Counted from the stretch's first letter, positions 16,616-25,879 are shown. The stretch: DNA of 64,000 bases from Comamonas piscis (GCF_014109725.1 NZ_CP058554.1:3286001-3350000), one strand, 5' to 3'. The notes: a model not told the origin generated them from the sequence alone. Translations and numbers: made by a program.

Positions 16616-17014
16616 TTAAGCCTCCGCCTTGGCGCTGTGCTTGGCCTTGTAGTCGTTGACCGCTGCCTTGATGGCGTCCTCGGCCAGGATGGAGCAGTGG
16701 ATCTTGACGGGTGGCAGTGCCAGCTCTTCAGCGATGGTGGCGTTCTTCAGTGCCGCTGCTTCGTCCAAGGTCTTGCCCTTGACCCATTCAGTCACCAGCG
16801 ACGACGAGGCAATCGCCGAGCCGCAGCCATAGGTCTTGAAGCGTGCGTCTTCGATCACGCCGGTTTCTGCGTTGACCTTGATCTGCAGCTTCATCACGTC
16901 GCCGCAAGCCGGCGCACCGACCATGCCAGTGCCTACCGATTCGTCACCCTTGTCAAAAGAGCCCACGTTGCGGGGGTTCTCGTAATGATCAATCACTTTG
17001 TCGGAATATGCCAT
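16616..17014 (-). CDS. iscU: Iron-sulfur scaffold IscU
   Basis: 132-residue scaffold on which [2Fe-2S] clusters form. The three ligand cysteines are seen in APACGD, TYGCGSAIASSS and IHCSILAED. The HscA-recognition element is represented by LPPVK just before the last cysteine. Normal length; 35 bases downstream of iscS. Confidence 0.96.
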   Translation of the reverse strand: MAYSDKVIDHYENPRNVGSFDKGDESVGTGMVGAPACGDVMKLQIKVNAETGVIEDARFKTYGCGSAIASSSLVTEWVKGKTLDEAAALKNATIAEELALPPVKIHCSILAEDAIKAAVNDYKAKHSAKAEA

Positions 17015-17049
17015 CTTGGTACCTCTTTACTGTAGCGGCTGCGCCGGGA

Positions 17050-18270
17050 TTAGTGGGCAGCCCACTGGATGGTGCTCAGATCCACACCGTCTTTGTACAT
17101 TTCCCACAGGGGGCTTAACTCGCGCAGCTTGGTCACGTTTTCACGGATCGATGCCACGGCGTAGTCGATGTCTTCATTGGTCGTGAAGCGGCCAAAGGTC
17201 ATGCGCAAGCTGCTGTGTGCCAGCTCATCGCTGCGGCCCAGCGCGCGCAGCACATAGCTGGGCTCCAGGCTGGCGGAGGTGCAGGCCGAACCCGAGGAAA
17301 CGGCCAGACCCTTGATGCCCATGATCAACGATTCGCCTTCGACGAAGTTGAAACTGATGTTCAGGTTGTGCGGCACGCGGTGGGTCAGGTCGCCATTCAC
17401 AAAGACTTGCTCGATGTCCATCAGGCCGTCCAGCATGCGCTGCTGCAGTGCCTTGGCGTGGGCGTAGTCCTTGGCCATGTCTTCCTTGGCGATGCGGAAA
17501 GCCTCGCCCATGCCGACGATCTGGTGGGTAGCCAGAGTGCCCGAGCGCATGCCGCGCTCATGGCCACCGCCGTGCATCTGCGCTTCAATGCGCACGCGTG
17601 GCTTGCGACGCACGTACAAGGCGCCAATGCCCTTGGGGCCATAGCTCTTGTGCGAGGCCAGGCTCATCAGGTCAACCTTCAGCGCGGTGATGTCGATCTC
17701 GACCTTGCCGGTGGCCTGTGCAGCGTCCACGTGGAAAATAATGCCCTTTTCGCGGCAGATGTTCCCAATGGTTTCGATGTCCTGGATCACGCCGGTTTCG
17801 TTGTTCACGAACATGACGCTGACGACGATGGTGTCGGGGCGGATGGCCGCCTTGAACACGTCCAGATCCAGCAAGCCGTCTTCCTTGACGTCCAGATACG
17901 TGACTTCAAAACCTTCACGCTCCAGCGCACGCATGGTGTCCAGCACGGCCTTGTGTTCGGTCTTGACGGTGATCAGGTGCTTGCCCTTGCCCTTGTAGAA
18001 CTGGGCAGCGCCTTTGAGCGCCAGGTTGTCCGACTCGGTAGCACCACTGGTCCAGACGATTTCACGCGGGTCGGCATTGATCAGCTCGGCGACTTGCACG
18101 CGTGCTTTCTCAACCGCCTCCTCAGCCGTCCAACCCCAGGCATGGCTGCGAGAAGCCGGATTGCCGTAGTTCTCGGACAACCAAGGGATCATCGCTGCGA
18201 CCACACGGGGGTCCACCGGCGTGGTGGCGCCGTAATCGAGGTAAATGGGGAAATGTGGGGTGGTGTCCAT
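17050..18270 (-). CDS. iscS: Cysteine desulfurase IscS
   Basis: 406-residue PLP-dependent cysteine desulfurase supplying persulfide sulfur to IscU and tRNA thiolation. Start YLDYGATTPVDPRV is diagnostic, the PLP lysine is in SLASHKSYGPKG, and the mobile active-site loop SSGSACTSASLEPS carries the catalytic cysteine. A 150-base spacer with an 8-bp GC hairpin separates it from iscR. Confidence 0.96.
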   Translation of the reverse strand: MDTTPHFPIYLDYGATTPVDPRVVAAMIPWLSENYGNPASRSHAWGWTAEEAVEKARVQVAELINADPREIVWTSGATESDNLALKGAAQFYKGKGKHLITVKTEHKAVLDTMRALEREGFEVTYLDVKEDGLLDLDVFKAAIRPDTIVVSVMFVNNETGVIQDIETIGNICREKGIIFHVDAAQATGKVEIDITALKVDLMSLASHKSYGPKGIGALYVRRKPRVRIEAQMHGGGHERGMRSGTLATHQIVGMGEAFRIAKEDMAKDYAHAKALQQRMLDGLMDIEQVFVNGDLTHRVPHNLNISFNFVEGESLIMGIKGLAVSSGSACTSASLEPSYVLRALGRSDELAHSSLRMTFGRFTTNEDIDYAVASIRENVTKLRELSPLWEMYKDGVDLSTIQWAAH

Positions 18271-18420
18271 ATCTGGCTCTACTGGCGTGTGCCCAAGGCA
18301 CCCGCAAAAAACACAAAAGCAATCACGTCATCGCTTGACTGCAACCCTGTTCGAGGCGCAGCAAAGCCCGCCGGCACCAGCAAGGTGCCGGAGATGCGGC
18401 GACCAGCGCCGCATCAACAA

Positions 18421-18957
18421 TCAGGATTTGGCAAACACATTGCCCAGTGCAAACACCGAGTTCGGTGCGGTCACACGGATGGGCTTGACAACCGGCGTCG
18501 TCGAGATCGCACGGCGCACAATCGGCTTGTCTTCGATCTGGATGCCCTTGGCCAGTTGGTCGTCGACCAGCTTTTGCAAAGTGACGGAATCGAGAAACTC
18601 GACCATGCGCTGGTTCAGCGATGCCCAGAGTTCGTGGGTCATGCAGCGGCCGGCTTCGCCCATGCAGTTTTCCTTGCCGCCGCACTGCGTGGCGTCAATA
18701 GGTTCATCTACCGACACAATGATGTCAGCAACTGTGATCTCAGCGGCTTTGCGGGCCAAGGTGTAGCCGCCACCAGGGCCACGGGTGGACTCCACCAGTT
18801 CATGGCGGCGCAGCTTTCCGAACAGCTGCTCCAGATACGACAGCGAGATCTGCTGACGCTGGCTGATGGCAGCCAAAGTTACCGGGCCATTGTTCTGGCG
18901 CAAAGCCAGATCAATCATTGCAGTCACTGCAAATCGGCCTTTGGTGGTGAGACGCAT
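18421..18957 (-). CDS. iscR: Iron-sulfur cluster regulator IscR
   Basis: 178-residue Rrf2-family [2Fe-2S] sensor that represses the isc operon when clusters are sufficient. It starts MRLTTKGRFAVTAMIDLAL, has the winged helix LSYLEQLFGKLRRHELVESTRGPGGGY, and three ligand cysteines in CGGKENCMGEAGRC. The second and third cysteines are separated by six residues rather than the five of E. coli. First gene of the operon on the minus strand; a long A/T-rich leader lies upstream. Confidence 0.95.
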   Translation of the reverse strand: MRLTTKGRFAVTAMIDLALRQNNGPVTLAAISQRQQISLSYLEQLFGKLRRHELVESTRGPGGGYTLARKAAEITVADIIVSVDEPIDATQCGGKENCMGEAGRCMTHELWASLNQRMVEFLDSVTLQKLVDDQLAKGIQIEDKPIVRRAISTTPVVKPIRVTAPNSVFALGNVFAKS

Positions 18958-19095
18958 AATCGTTCCTTAGAGGTCAGGCTTGATAACCATAGACGCCCAA
19001 TGCAAGCAAGCCACCCGCAATGACATCGTCGTAGCCTGTCGCTCCACCCTGCACGCAGGGTAGGTCCCATTCATCGATAGGCTTTTTTCTTGTTG

Positions 19096-19117
19096 TTGAG
19101 TAATTTGTGTCAGTATA
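19096..19117 (-). promoter_or_regulatory. Candidate iscR promoter and IscR-like site
   Basis: On the minus strand a TATACT -10 element (19112-19117) is followed by TGACACAAATTACTCAA, which has the TGA/TCA spacing of a weak IscR type-1-like dyad. The -35 is poor. The gene start is about 140 bases downstream. Position supports it; sequence match is only partial. Confidence 0.35.
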
Positions 19118-19176
19118 GCACAAAGCCCCCTGAACTCGCTCGGGTAAGCAAAGATTACTTACAGAAACTGACAGCA

Positions 19177-21270
19177 CTAGAGGCTGCGGGTATTCCCTGC
19201 CTCTGGAGAGGCCCCGCCAAATGCCCTTTGTTTCAAAATGGTTAATTGGTCGCGGGCCTGCGCTGCTGCCTCGAATTCCAGATTGCGCGCGGCCTCCAGC
19301 ATCTGCTTTTCCAGGCGTTTGATTTCCTTGGCAATCTCTTTCTCGGACATGTCCTCGACCCGGGCGCGGCTCATGGCCACCTTTTCTGCCCGGTCCATGT
19401 CGTCGCTGGCCTTGGTGCTGTAGACGCCGTCGATCAAATCCCGCACCTGTTTGACAATCGTGCGCGGCACGATGCCATTGGCCTCATTAAAGGCCATTTG
19501 TTTTTCACGGCGGCGGCTGGTTTCGTCCATAGCCTTGCGCATCGAATCGGTGATGCGGTCCGCATACAGAATGGCCTTGCCGTTGACGTTACGCGCCGCA
19601 CGGCCAATGGTCTGGATCAAGCTGCGCTCCGCGCGCAAAAAGCCCTCTTTGTCCGCATCCAGAATCGCCACCAGCGACACCTCGGGAATATCCAGGCCTT
19701 CGCGCAGCAGGTTGATACCGACCAGCACATCAAAGGTGCCCAGGCGCAAATCCCGGATGATCTCGACCCGCTCGACCGTCTCCACATCCGAGTGCAGGTA
19801 GCGCACCTTGACGCCGTTGTCAGTGAGGTACTCGGTTAGCTGCTCGGCCATGCGCTTGGTCAAGGTGGTGATCAACACCCGCTCATGCACCTTGGTGCGC
19901 AAATGGATCTCTTGCAGCACATCATCCACCTGGTGGGTGGCGGGGCGCACTTCCACCTCCGGGTCAACCAGGCCGGTGGGCCGCACCACCTGCTCGACCA
20001 CCTTACCAGCATGGGTCTTCTCGTACTCGGCCGGCGTGGCCGATACGAACACCACCTGGCGCATGCGCTGCTCGAACTCGACAAACTTCAGCGGCCGGTT
20101 GTCCAGCGCGCTGGGCAGGCGAAAGCCATATTCCACCAAGGTGGTCTTGCGTGCCTTGTCGCCGTTGTACATGGCGTTGAGCTGGCCAATCATCTGATGG
20201 CTCTCGTCCAGGAACATCAGTGCGTCCTTGGGCATGTAGTCCGTCATGGTGGGCGGCGGATCGCCGGGCGCCGCGCCCGAGAGGTGGCGGCTGTAGTTCT
20301 CAATGCCCTTGCAGTGGCCCACCTCGGTGAGCATCTCCAGGTCAAACCGGGTGCGCTGCTCCAGGCGCTGGGCTTCCACCAGCTTGCCCTCGCCCACCAG
20401 GTGCTTGAGGCGCAGGGCCAACTCTTCCTTGATGGTCTCGATGGCCAGCAGCACCTGGTCGCGCGGCGTCACATAGTGGCTGCTGGGGTAGATGGTGAAG
20501 CGCGGCACCTTCTGGCGCACGCGGCCGGTCAGCGGGTCAAACAGCTGCAGGCTTTCGACCTCGTCATCGAACAGCTCAATGCGCACCGCCATTTCGCTGT
20601 GCTCCGACGGAAAAACGTCAATCGTGTCGCCCCGCACGCGGAAGATGCCGCGCGAGAAATCCGCATCATTGCGCTTGTACTGCATGCGCACCAGCTGCGC
20701 AATCGCATCGCGCTGGCTCAGCTCATCGCCCACCCGCAGGATAAAGCGCATCTTGGTATAGGACTCGGGCGAGCCAATACCATAGATGGCCGAGACGGTG
20801 GCGACCACGATGGTGTCGCGCCGCTCCAGCACGCTCTTGGTGGCTGACAGGCGCATCTGCTCAATGTGCTCGTTGATGGCGCTGTCCTTTTCAATGAACA
20901 GATCGCGCTGGGGCACATAGGCCTCGGGCTGGTAGTAGTCGTAATAGCTGACAAAGTACTCGACGGCGTTCTTGGGAAAGAACTCACGGAACTCGCTGTA
21001 CAGCTGCGCGGCCAAGGTTTTATTGGGCGCAAACACAATGGCGGGGCGCCCGGTGCGCGCAATCACATTGGCCATCGTGAAGGTTTTGCCCGAGCCCGTA
21101 ACGCCCAGCAAGGTCTGAAAGGCCTCACCGTCATCAATGCCTTCCACCAGCCCGTCAATGGCCGCCGGCTGGTCGCCCGCCGGGGGGTATGGCTGGAACA
21201 ATGTGAATGGAGAGCCGGGATATTGGATGAATTCCCCCTCGCGGGGTGCCTCTGGAGTGACTTCGTGCAT
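19177..21270 (-). CDS. uvrB: Excinuclease ABC subunit B
   Basis: 697-residue UvrB helicase-like subunit that verifies damage and loads UvrC in nucleotide excision repair. Walker A is GVTGSGKTFTMANV, the beta-hairpin region includes YYDYYQPEAYVP, helicase motifs include DESHQ (Walker B region) and GRAARN, and the C-terminal UVR motif spans IAKEIKRLEKQMLEAARNLEF. Full length. No LexA-type box is recognised in the 144-base divergent intergenic region shared with the aminotransferase. Confidence 0.96.
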   Translation of the reverse strand: MHEVTPEAPREGEFIQYPGSPFTLFQPYPPAGDQPAAIDGLVEGIDDGEAFQTLLGVTGSGKTFTMANVIARTGRPAIVFAPNKTLAAQLYSEFREFFPKNAVEYFVSYYDYYQPEAYVPQRDLFIEKDSAINEHIEQMRLSATKSVLERRDTIVVATVSAIYGIGSPESYTKMRFILRVGDELSQRDAIAQLVRMQYKRNDADFSRGIFRVRGDTIDVFPSEHSEMAVRIELFDDEVESLQLFDPLTGRVRQKVPRFTIYPSSHYVTPRDQVLLAIETIKEELALRLKHLVGEGKLVEAQRLEQRTRFDLEMLTEVGHCKGIENYSRHLSGAAPGDPPPTMTDYMPKDALMFLDESHQMIGQLNAMYNGDKARKTTLVEYGFRLPSALDNRPLKFVEFEQRMRQVVFVSATPAEYEKTHAGKVVEQVVRPTGLVDPEVEVRPATHQVDDVLQEIHLRTKVHERVLITTLTKRMAEQLTEYLTDNGVKVRYLHSDVETVERVEIIRDLRLGTFDVLVGINLLREGLDIPEVSLVAILDADKEGFLRAERSLIQTIGRAARNVNGKAILYADRITDSMRKAMDETSRRREKQMAFNEANGIVPRTIVKQVRDLIDGVYSTKASDDMDRAEKVAMSRARVEDMSEKEIAKEIKRLEKQMLEAARNLEFEAAAQARDQLTILKQRAFGGASPEAGNTRSL

Positions 21271-21414
21271 AGGTCGGGTATGCCACGCGCGAGCGGGCGT
21301 CGCTAGAATACGGGGTTAACCCCAAAGCGTACTGCAAAATTGCGGTGGAGGCGATGGCCTCTTGTTTGGCATTTGGGGGTGCAAAGCCAGATTTCTACCT
21401 ACCAAGGACTACAC

Positions 21415-22614
21415 ATGTCTCTTTTCTCTTCCGTCGAAATGGCCCCACGCGACCCTATCCTGGGTCTCAATGAGCAGTATGCCGCCGACACCAACCCCAG
21501 CAAAGTGAACCTGGGCGTGGGTGTGTATTTCGACGACAACGGCAAGCTGCCGCTGCTGCAGTGCGTGCAAGCCGCCGAGAAAGCCATGATGGACAAGCCC
21601 ACCCCGCGTGGCTACCTGCCTATCGACGGTATCGTTGCCTATGACAATGCCGTCAAGGCGCTGGTGTTTGGTGCTGACTCGGAAGTCGTCACCTCCGGCC
21701 GCGTGGCCACCGTGCAAGCCGTGGGCGGCACCGGCGGCCTGAAGATCGGTGCAGATTTCTTGAAGCGCCTGAACCCACAAGCCAAGGTGCTGATCTCGGA
21801 CCCGAGCTGGGAAAACCACCGCGCCATCTTCCAAAACGCCGGCTTTGAAGTGGGCAACTACCGCTACTACGACGCGGCCAACCGCGCCATCGATTTTGAC
21901 GGCATGATTGCCGACCTGAACGCTGCCGCCGCTGGCACCGTGGCCGTGCTGCATGCCTGCTGCCACAACCCTACCGGCTACGACATCACCGCTGCCCAGT
22001 GGGACAAGGTCGTTGAAGTCGTCAAGGCCAAGAACCTGGTCGCCTTCCTGGACATGGCCTACCAAGGCTTTGGCCACGGCATCGCTGAAGACGGTGCCGT
22101 GATTGGCAAGTTCATCGCCGCCGGCCTGAACATTTTTGTCTCGACCTCGTTCTCCAAGAGCTTCTCGCTCTACGGTGAGCGCGTGGGCGCGCTGTCCGTG
22201 GTCGCCAGCGACAAGGAAGAAGCCAGCCGTGTGCTGAGCCAGCTCAAGGTCGTCATCCGCACCAACTACTCCAACCCACCTACCCATGGTGGCGCTGTGG
22301 TGGCCGCCGTGCTGAACAACCCCGAGCTGCGCGCGCTGTGGGAAAAGGAACTGGGCGAAATGCGTGTGCGCATCAAGGAAATGCGCCAAAAGCTGGTGGA
22401 TGGCCTCAAGGCCGCTGGCGTGAAGCAAGATATGAGCTTCATCACCACCCAGATCGGCATGTTCTCGTACTCCGGCCTCAGCAAGGACCAAATGGTGCGC
22501 CTGCGCTCCGAGTTTGGCGTGTACGGCACGGACACCGGCCGCATGTGCGTGGCCGCGCTCAACAGCAAAAACATCGAGCACGTCTGCGCATCGATCGCCA
22601 AGGTCGTCGCTTAA
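21415..22614 (+). CDS. Aromatic/aspartate aminotransferase (class I)
   Basis: 399-residue PLP aminotransferase of the AspC/TyrB subgroup. It has the N-terminal FSSVEMAPRDPILGLNE, NPTG in HACCHNPTGYDIT, the PLP lysine in SFSKSFSLYGERVG, and the substrate carboxylate-binding arginine in TGRMCVA. It transfers amino groups between 2-oxoglutarate and aspartate or aromatic amino acids. ATG at 21415 has AAGGA 8 bases upstream; an in-frame extension back to 21340 lacks homology. A strong terminator follows. Confidence 0.92.
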   Translation: MSLFSSVEMAPRDPILGLNEQYAADTNPSKVNLGVGVYFDDNGKLPLLQCVQAAEKAMMDKPTPRGYLPIDGIVAYDNAVKALVFGADSEVVTSGRVATVQAVGGTGGLKIGADFLKRLNPQAKVLISDPSWENHRAIFQNAGFEVGNYRYYDAANRAIDFDGMIADLNAAAAGTVAVLHACCHNPTGYDITAAQWDKVVEVVKAKNLVAFLDMAYQGFGHGIAEDGAVIGKFIAAGLNIFVSTSFSKSFSLYGERVGALSVVASDKEEASRVLSQLKVVIRTNYSNPPTHGGAVVAAVLNNPELRALWEKELGEMRVRIKEMRQKLVDGLKAAGVKQDMSFITTQIGMFSYSGLSKDQMVRLRSEFGVYGTDTGRMCVAALNSKNIEHVCASIAKVVA

Positions 22615-22651
22615 ACGCCCCAGCACCCCAGGCCTGAACCCAGGCCTGTAG

Positions 22652-22690
22652 AAAGCAGCCTTTGCCCATCGCGGCGCAGGCTGCTTTTTT
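22652..22690 (+). terminator. Terminator after aminotransferase
   Basis: 10-bp stem AAAGCAGCCT / AGGCTGCTTT with a 16-base loop and a T-run continuing from the right arm, 37 bases after the aminotransferase stop. Confidence 0.85.
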
Positions 22691-22858
22691 CATGGGCATG
22701 ACAGAGCCAGTTCACCGTTGTTTATGGCGTAAAGCCACTGCATTACAAGCCTTCTCCTACAAACGCCCTTAAAGTGCCTTGGTACGCTTTACGGCGTATC
22801 AGCCAGGCCATCCTCAACCCGAGGCGCCGGCCTTCACAGCTCAACGGAGAAAAAACAG

Positions 22859-23104
22859 ATGTCGATCATTGGAACCATTTTTGTAGGCCTGATCGTTGGC
22901 CTGATTGCACGCGCCATCAAGCCCGGTGACGACAAGATGGGCTGGATCATGACCATCCTGCTGGGTATTGCCGGCTCGCTGCTGGCTGGCTACGCTGGCG
23001 TTGCCATGGGCTGGTACCAGCAGGGCGAGGCCGCAGGATGGATTGCCTCCATTGTGGGCGCCATCATCTTGCTGGTGCTTTACGGCCTGATCCGCAAGCG
23101 CTAA
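22859..23104 (+). CDS. GlsB/YeaQ/YmgE-family small membrane protein
   Basis: 81-residue inner-membrane protein with three hydrophobic helices: IIGTIFVGLIVGLIARAI, WIMTILLGIAGSLLAGYAG and IASIVGAIILLVLYGLI. The GLIVGxIAR and GxxG patterns are those of the transglycosylase-associated/GlsB-YeaQ-YmgE family, which is associated with stress responses but has no defined activity. GGAG ribosome-binding site 10 bases upstream. Monocistronic, between two terminators. Confidence 0.88.
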   Translation: MSIIGTIFVGLIVGLIARAIKPGDDKMGWIMTILLGIAGSLLAGYAGVAMGWYQQGEAAGWIASIVGAIILLVLYGLIRKR

Positions 23105-23113
23105 GCGCCCAGC

Positions 23114-23154
23114 AGCCTGCGCCAGCCGGGGTGGCCCGCTGACGCAGGCTTTTT
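23114..23154 (+). terminator. Terminator after the YeaQ-family gene
   Basis: 8-bp stem AGCCTGCG / CGCAGGCT extended by CAGC/GCTG pairs toward the loop, followed by TTTTT. It lies ten bases after the stop codon. Confidence 0.82.
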
Positions 23155-23183
23155 CTATGCTGTTTACCCACTGACCCCTACCC

Positions 23184-23735
23184 ATGAAAATTGGACGCAA
23201 GCCCCGCCCCCTGTCTGCCATGGAACTGGCTGCCCAAACCGGCAATCCAGCACTGTTGGAGGCGGTTGAGCAATCCCTCAAGCTGCTGCACCGCAAGGCG
23301 CTGATGGCAGCGCTTGCCAGCGCCACCCCGGTACCCGGCTTGGATATGGCGGTGGATGCCGCCCTGCTCTCGCGGCTGATTCCGCAGATCAGCAACCACT
23401 TTGGCCTCAGCGACGAACAAATTGCCCGCCTGGCCCCCGCCAAGCGCGCCAAGGTGCAGAACACCGTCAATATGCTGGGCGGCGTGCTGATCGGCAAGCT
23501 GATCACCAAGGACGTGATCATGCGTGGCGCCAAGGCCTTGGGCATGCGGCTGACGGTGCAACAAGCCAGCAAATATGTGCCTCTTGCCGGGCAAGCGGTG
23601 TCTGCTGCGCTGGGCTATGCCACGCTGCGCTACCTGGGTGAGCAGCATCTGCGCGACTGCGTTCGCGTCGCGCATGAAGCCGGTATCACGCTTCCAGCTG
23701 CCTATGCGCCTGCATTGGACCAGGACCGACACTGA
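23184..23735 (+). CDS. Uncharacterised 183-residue protein
   Basis: Function not recognised. The protein is basic at the N-terminus (KIGRKPRPLS), mainly alpha-helical, and has moderately hydrophobic glycine-rich stretches (NMLGGVLIGKLI and VPLAGQAVSAALGYATLRYLGEQHL) that resemble the membrane-interacting region of YcjF/DUF697-type proteins; that resemblance is weak. No signal peptide or catalytic motif is visible. A stop-to-next-start gap of 117 bases separates it from the isochorismatase-fold gene on the same strand. Confidence 0.7.
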   Translation: MKIGRKPRPLSAMELAAQTGNPALLEAVEQSLKLLHRKALMAALASATPVPGLDMAVDAALLSRLIPQISNHFGLSDEQIARLAPAKRAKVQNTVNMLGGVLIGKLITKDVIMRGAKALGMRLTVQQASKYVPLAGQAVSAALGYATLRYLGEQHLRDCVRVAHEAGITLPAAYAPALDQDRH

Positions 23736-23852
23736 AACGGACGCAAGGATTCGGTCGCATTACCTGCCACCATCCGATGAATTTCGCCTTTTCCTTTAAC
23801 ACCCGAGCCATGCCGCTGCAGCGGCTGGACGTCGCCACGGTTAAAATGCGCC

Positions 23853-24455
23853 ATGCTTTTAGATATTGAAGAATCCCAGCTTGTGCTGGTCGACTACCAG
23901 GAAAAACTGATGCCCGCCATTTTTGATGGTGCGCAGGTGTTGAAGAACGCCACACTCCTGGCAAAGGTAGCCTTACAACTGCAGGTACCCGTGTTCGGTA
24001 CCGAGCAGAACCCCAGCAAGCTGGGGCCCAATGCTGCAGAGCTGCGCGGGTTGTGCGACAAGACCCTGGCCAAGATGTTTTTCAGCGCCGTGCCTGAGGG
24101 ACTGAACGAGTGGCTGCGCCCACCTGCCAAACCCCAAGGCGGCAATGCCCGCAGCCTCCCCAAGCACCTGCAAAAGCCGCAGCAAGCCGCGCCAGAGCGC
24201 AACAGCATCATCATTGCCGGCTGCGAAGCCCATGTCTGCCTGCTGCAAACCGCACTGGAACTGCTGGAAGACGAGTTCGATGTCTGCGTGGTGACCGACG
24301 CCTGCAGCAGCCGCACCGAGCGCAACCGCGATGCCGCCTTTGACCGCCTGGCCGGCGCCGGCGCCGAGCTGGTCACCACCGAGATGGTGGTCTTTGAATG
24401 GCTGCGCAGCTGCGAGCACGAAGACTTCCGCGATATCTTGCAGCTGATCAAATAA
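23853..24455 (+). CDS. Isochorismatase-family cysteine hydrolase
   Basis: 200-residue cysteine hydrolase of the isochorismatase/YcaC group. Catalytic triad candidates are Asp14 in LVLVDYQEKLMP, a lysine in KTLAKMFFSA, and the nucleophilic cysteine in AGCEAHVCLLQTALEL, where the second cysteine fits the usual active-site position. The usual cis-peptide segment before the cysteine is IIIAGCEAHV. An insert rich in Pro/Gln (about residues 90-115) precedes the last strands. Substrate unknown; relatives are amidases of small amides. A terminator follows. Confidence 0.86.
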   Translation: MLLDIEESQLVLVDYQEKLMPAIFDGAQVLKNATLLAKVALQLQVPVFGTEQNPSKLGPNAAELRGLCDKTLAKMFFSAVPEGLNEWLRPPAKPQGGNARSLPKHLQKPQQAAPERNSIIIAGCEAHVCLLQTALELLEDEFDVCVVTDACSSRTERNRDAAFDRLAGAGAELVTTEMVVFEWLRSCEHEDFRDILQLIK

Positions 24456-24494
24456 GACCGCATGGCGGGCTCCCATCGGGGGCGTGCCAAGCTG

Positions 24495-24519
24495 GGCTGC
24501 CACTGAGGCAGCCTTTTTT
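24495..24519 (+). terminator. Terminator after isochorismatase-family gene
   Basis: Perfect 7-bp GGCTGCC / GGCAGCC stem with a 5-base loop, then six T, 40 bases after the stop codon. Confidence 0.85.
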
Positions 24520-24596
24520 ATTTCTACAGAGCGTGTGCTGGCAACTGCCGCCCCGCCGCGCCCTTCCCACGCAGCGATGAGCACCATCCAGCCAAC

Positions 24597-24620
24597 AAAA
24601 AAGCTTCCCAAAGGAAGCTT
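24597..24620 (-). terminator. Terminator after NlpC/P60 gene
   Basis: Perfect 8-bp AAGCTTCC / GGAAGCTT stem with a 4-base loop; on the minus strand it is followed by six T. It ends the convergent NlpC/P60 gene. Confidence 0.83.
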
Positions 24621-24656
24621 GTTCGCTAGCAACGCCTGCGCCGTAGAGCAAGGCGC

Positions 24657-25295
24657 TCAGTTCAGGCGCATCGTAGTCTTGGACATCACGCGGCCAATCA
24701 GGTCCTGTGCCTCCGCACCATCCAGGTTGACTTGCTCCATCAGCTTGGCACGCGCTTCATCGCTCAGTTCCACGCGGCGGGCGCCATCAAAACGCTTTTC
24801 CCAGTAGGCGATATCCATGTTCTCGACACGAACCGTCTTTCCGGTGCGGGGTGAGTGGATGAACTTGCCATCCCCCATATAGATCCCCACATGGCTGAAA
24901 GCCCGGCGCATGGTGTTGAAGAATACCAGATCACCGGGCTTGAGCTCCGCTTTTTCAATCTTGTCAGTCGCTGCGGCCTGCTCTTCTGCGCGGCGCGGCA
25001 AGATCTTGCCCCAGCTCTCCGCATACACAGCACGCACTAAACCGCTGCAATCAAACCCCGTCTCTGCGCTGTTACCGCCACGGCGATAAGGCACGCCGAT
25101 CAGGCTCAGTGCATTGCTGATCAGCACATTCGCCTGGTCCTTGACCTGGTGATGCACCGAATCGAGCTTGGACAAACTGCTTTGGCCAATGCCCAGCAGC
25201 AAATCCAGATCGGATGGCTTGTGTTCGCTCTCGGGGGCGGCATGTGCGCTGACAGACGCGGCGACGATGAGGGTGCAAATCCATTTCGGTGACAT
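24657..25295 (-). CDS. NlpC/P60 (C40) peptidoglycan hydrolase
   Basis: 212-residue secreted cysteine peptidase. Signal peptide MSPKWICTLIVAASVSAHA is followed by a short helical region and the NlpC/P60 domain: GVPYRRGGNSAETGFDCSGLV with the catalytic cysteine, SHVGIYMGDGKFIHSP with the catalytic histidine and its partner. It is expected to cut D-gamma-glutamyl-meso-diaminopimelate bonds in the periplasm. ATG at 25295 begins the signal peptide; a GTG at 25313 is in frame. Its promoter must lie in the AT-rich DNA upstream. Confidence 0.9.
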   Translation of the reverse strand: MSPKWICTLIVAASVSAHAAPESEHKPSDLDLLLGIGQSSLSKLDSVHHQVKDQANVLISNALSLIGVPYRRGGNSAETGFDCSGLVRAVYAESWGKILPRRAEEQAAATDKIEKAELKPGDLVFFNTMRRAFSHVGIYMGDGKFIHSPRTGKTVRVENMDIAYWEKRFDGARRVELSDEARAKLMEQVNLDGAEAQDLIGRVMSKTTMRLN

Positions 25296-25615
25296 AGCGG
25301 GCGACTTTAGCACGGTTTATTTTGAAGACAATTCATAAATATGTAACAAAATCCAAATCAGTTATTCCCCCAACCAATGGGGTTTTCCCTGAGGAATTCT
25401 GCGAAATTATGCACGAACTAGAACCAAGATACTCCATAACCAATTGTTTTTATTGATTTTCAGCAATTCATCAAGCTTTCACATAGAACCCTTGGTTGTT
25501 TCTATATGCAACCATAGTTACTGCGCTAGAGACTGTAAAGATATTCCTACAGACACCGTATGCAAAGTCCCGCTTTGGCTTGTTAACAGTTATGCAAGAG
25601 TCATGCCACCACTTA
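25296..25615. other. AT-rich intergenic region, no gene seen
   Basis: About 320 bases that are far more AT-rich than the surrounding genes, with short stop-rich frames only. It must contain the promoter for the minus-strand NlpC/P60 gene. A short open frame that starts at 25444 runs into the fold-back repeat and has no protein-like composition. I see no RNA gene. Confidence 0.5.
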
Positions 25616-25620
25616 GAGAT

Positions 25621-25771
25621 CCTCTGCAAAACCCTCGCCAAGCGGGATGGACGCGGATCGGGATGAGGCGCAAGGCGTCTTTTGCAGTCAATAGCGCGCT
25701 ATTGACAAGAAAGACAACACAGCGGATCGCCCGAGCCCGCGTTCAGACCACGGCAGGGAGTTTTGCAGAGG
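25621..25771. repeat. Fold-back MITE-like repeat, copy 1
   Basis: 151-bp element bounded by a perfect 12-bp terminal inverted repeat CCTCTGCAAAAC / GTTTTGCAGAGG. A perfect 20-bp palindrome GTCAATAGCG-CGCTATTGAC lies exactly at its centre (25687-25706). The two halves resemble each other throughout when one is reverse-complemented, so a single strand could fold end to end. A diverged second copy is at 56581-56732. No open frame of its own. Confidence 0.82.
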
Positions 25772-25879
25772 GTTCTTAGGCTAACCACCACCTGAGAGGC
25801 ATGCTGCACTTGGCATCGGCAGGCTTCTTGCAGTACAAAGGCAGCAGCTTCCCTCCTCCACTGCCACCAAGGTCCTGCC

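Noticed and set aside
21312..21323. GGGGTTAACCCC palindrome between uvrB and the aminotransferase
   Set aside because: Short palindrome with no clear owner; not a LexA or terminator pattern.
21271..21414. LexA box before uvrB
   Set aside because: No CTGT-N8-ACAG pattern visible.
25444..25779. Small open frame upstream of the GFA gene
   Set aside because: Runs into the fold-back repeat, no ribosome-binding site, no protein-like pattern.
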